Below, in pieces: positions 63,619 through 64,000 of a stretch of 64,000 nt of DNA. Origin of the DNA: Flavobacterium sp. HJJ (GTDB lineage Bacteria > Bacteroidota > Bacteroidia > Flavobacteriales > Flavobacteriaceae); the NCBI RefSeq assembly GCF_015351475.1, contig NZ_JADKPR010000008.1, positions 1-64,000 on the forward strand, given 5' to 3'. The position numbers and the translations under genes were made by a program. Under the pieces are notes generated by a model. The model saw only the letters and a program-made list of their open reading frames with translations, did not search any database and was not told the DNA's origin. Position 1 is the stretch's first letter. The number at the start of each line of letters is the position of its first letter.

Positions 63619-64000
63619 ATGAAAAAATATTTAATTGTTCTGCTTTCAATTGCTTTAGCTGCCTGCTCCTCCAATTCAAAAGTTGGAAAAACACAAGCTT
63701 CCGATACAATTCTGACAATACCCGACAGTCTGTATCCTTCGGCAGACTTATCTATTCCAACACATAACGAATGGACCAGCAAGAATTATCCTAAAATGAT
63801 TAAAAGTTTCAAAGCAAATCCTCTGCAGTTACATGACATTGTTTTTGCAGGCAACAGCATTACTTCGCAAGGAAGAAACTGGGGAGAACGTTTGAATAAT
63901 AAAGCCATTAAAAACAGAGGAATAGCTGGTGATGTTACTGATGGCCTAATAGCACGACTGGGTGAAATCAATTACATAAAACCAACTGCGGTATTTATTG
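63619..64000 (+). CDS. SGNH/GDSL-type lipoprotein, truncated by the window end
   Basis: The visible 127 codons encode a lipobox (ALAACSSNS, near residue 15) after a short signal. The first part of an SGNH esterase follows, with DIVFAGNSITSQGRNW (Ser in GNSI) and KNRGIAGDVTDGLI. The frame is open at the window edge, so the catalytic Asp/His block is not seen. It begins 38 nt after the CE2-like stop and may share its transcript. Partial gene. Confidence 0.8.
   Translation, partial: MKKYLIVLLSIALAACSSNSKVGKTQASDTILTIPDSLYPSADLSIPTHNEWTSKNYPKMIKSFKANPLQLHDIVFAGNSITSQGRNWGERLNNKAIKNRGIAGDVTDGLIARLGEINYIKPTAVFI

Noticed and set aside
1..64000. CRISPR arrays, tRNA/rRNA genes, prophage or insertion-sequence transposases
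   Set aside because: I looked for regularly spaced repeats, cloverleaf and rRNA motifs, and transposase or integrase motifs, and saw none.

Overview
The window looks like a chromosome segment of a Flavobacterium-type member of the Bacteroidota. DNA is AT-rich, promoters carry TAnnTTTG -7 boxes (many read TATATTTG) with little Shine-Dalgarno signal, and the gene families are typical of the group: DUF3857/transglutaminase paralogues, ExbB-ExbD-ExbD-TonB with PstS-like and TPR partners, and a Bacteroidota rhamnose pathway. No rRNA, tRNA, CRISPR array, prophage or transposase was seen.

Positions 1-26.5 kb are mostly housekeeping. They hold a LolC/E-type permease, a YkgJ-like Cys-cluster protein, a methyltransferase, a secreted orphan TonB C-terminal domain, queE, a TonB energy-transduction operon (10505 down to 4741), a HerA-like ATPase, penicillin acylase, flavin reductase, kynureninase, queA, aroA, a MazG-like protein, and three tandem DUF3857 proteins, two of which appear to have lost the transglutaminase Cys and His.

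Positions 26.7-42.6 kb are a sugar-acid and L-rhamnose catabolic region. On the minus strand lie rhaT, a fused aldolase/dehydrogenase (rhaD), rhaI, rhaB, lutA, a secreted GH28, lutB, lutC, then a D-mannonate oxidoreductase-type SDR and uxuA. Together they could carry L-rhamnose through rhamnulose, rhamnulose-1-phosphate, lactaldehyde and L-lactate to pyruvate, and fructuronate through mannonate to KDG. A GntR-type regulator and a second GH28 are divergent from rhaT.

Positions 45.1-64 kb form a pectin/rhamnogalacturonan-I depolymerisation locus: GH88, a BNR propeller protein, PL11 rhamnogalacturonan lyase, an unassigned six-hairpin-like enzyme, a 1211-residue DUF4450-like protein, CE12, GH2, a tandem double-CE12, a CE2-like esterase and a truncated SGNH lipoprotein. 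No SusC/SusD pair lies inside the window. Between the two sugar blocks (42.9-45.1 kb) sit three genes with no obvious catabolic role.

The two most notable non-coding signals are these. (1) A 10-bp-period direct-repeat motif, GGWNNGT-ACA-GGWNNGT, lies at four promoter regions (rhaT, the BNR/GH88 operon, the DUF4450 operon and the CE12/GH2 operon), always in the same orientation and always 19 bp upstream of a -7-like box; it is a candidate operator joining rhamnose use to pectin breakdown. (2) A pair of about 180-bp MITE-like elements (4477-4651 and 28788-28968) lie in opposite orientation, with terminal inverted repeats and 9-bp target-site duplications.
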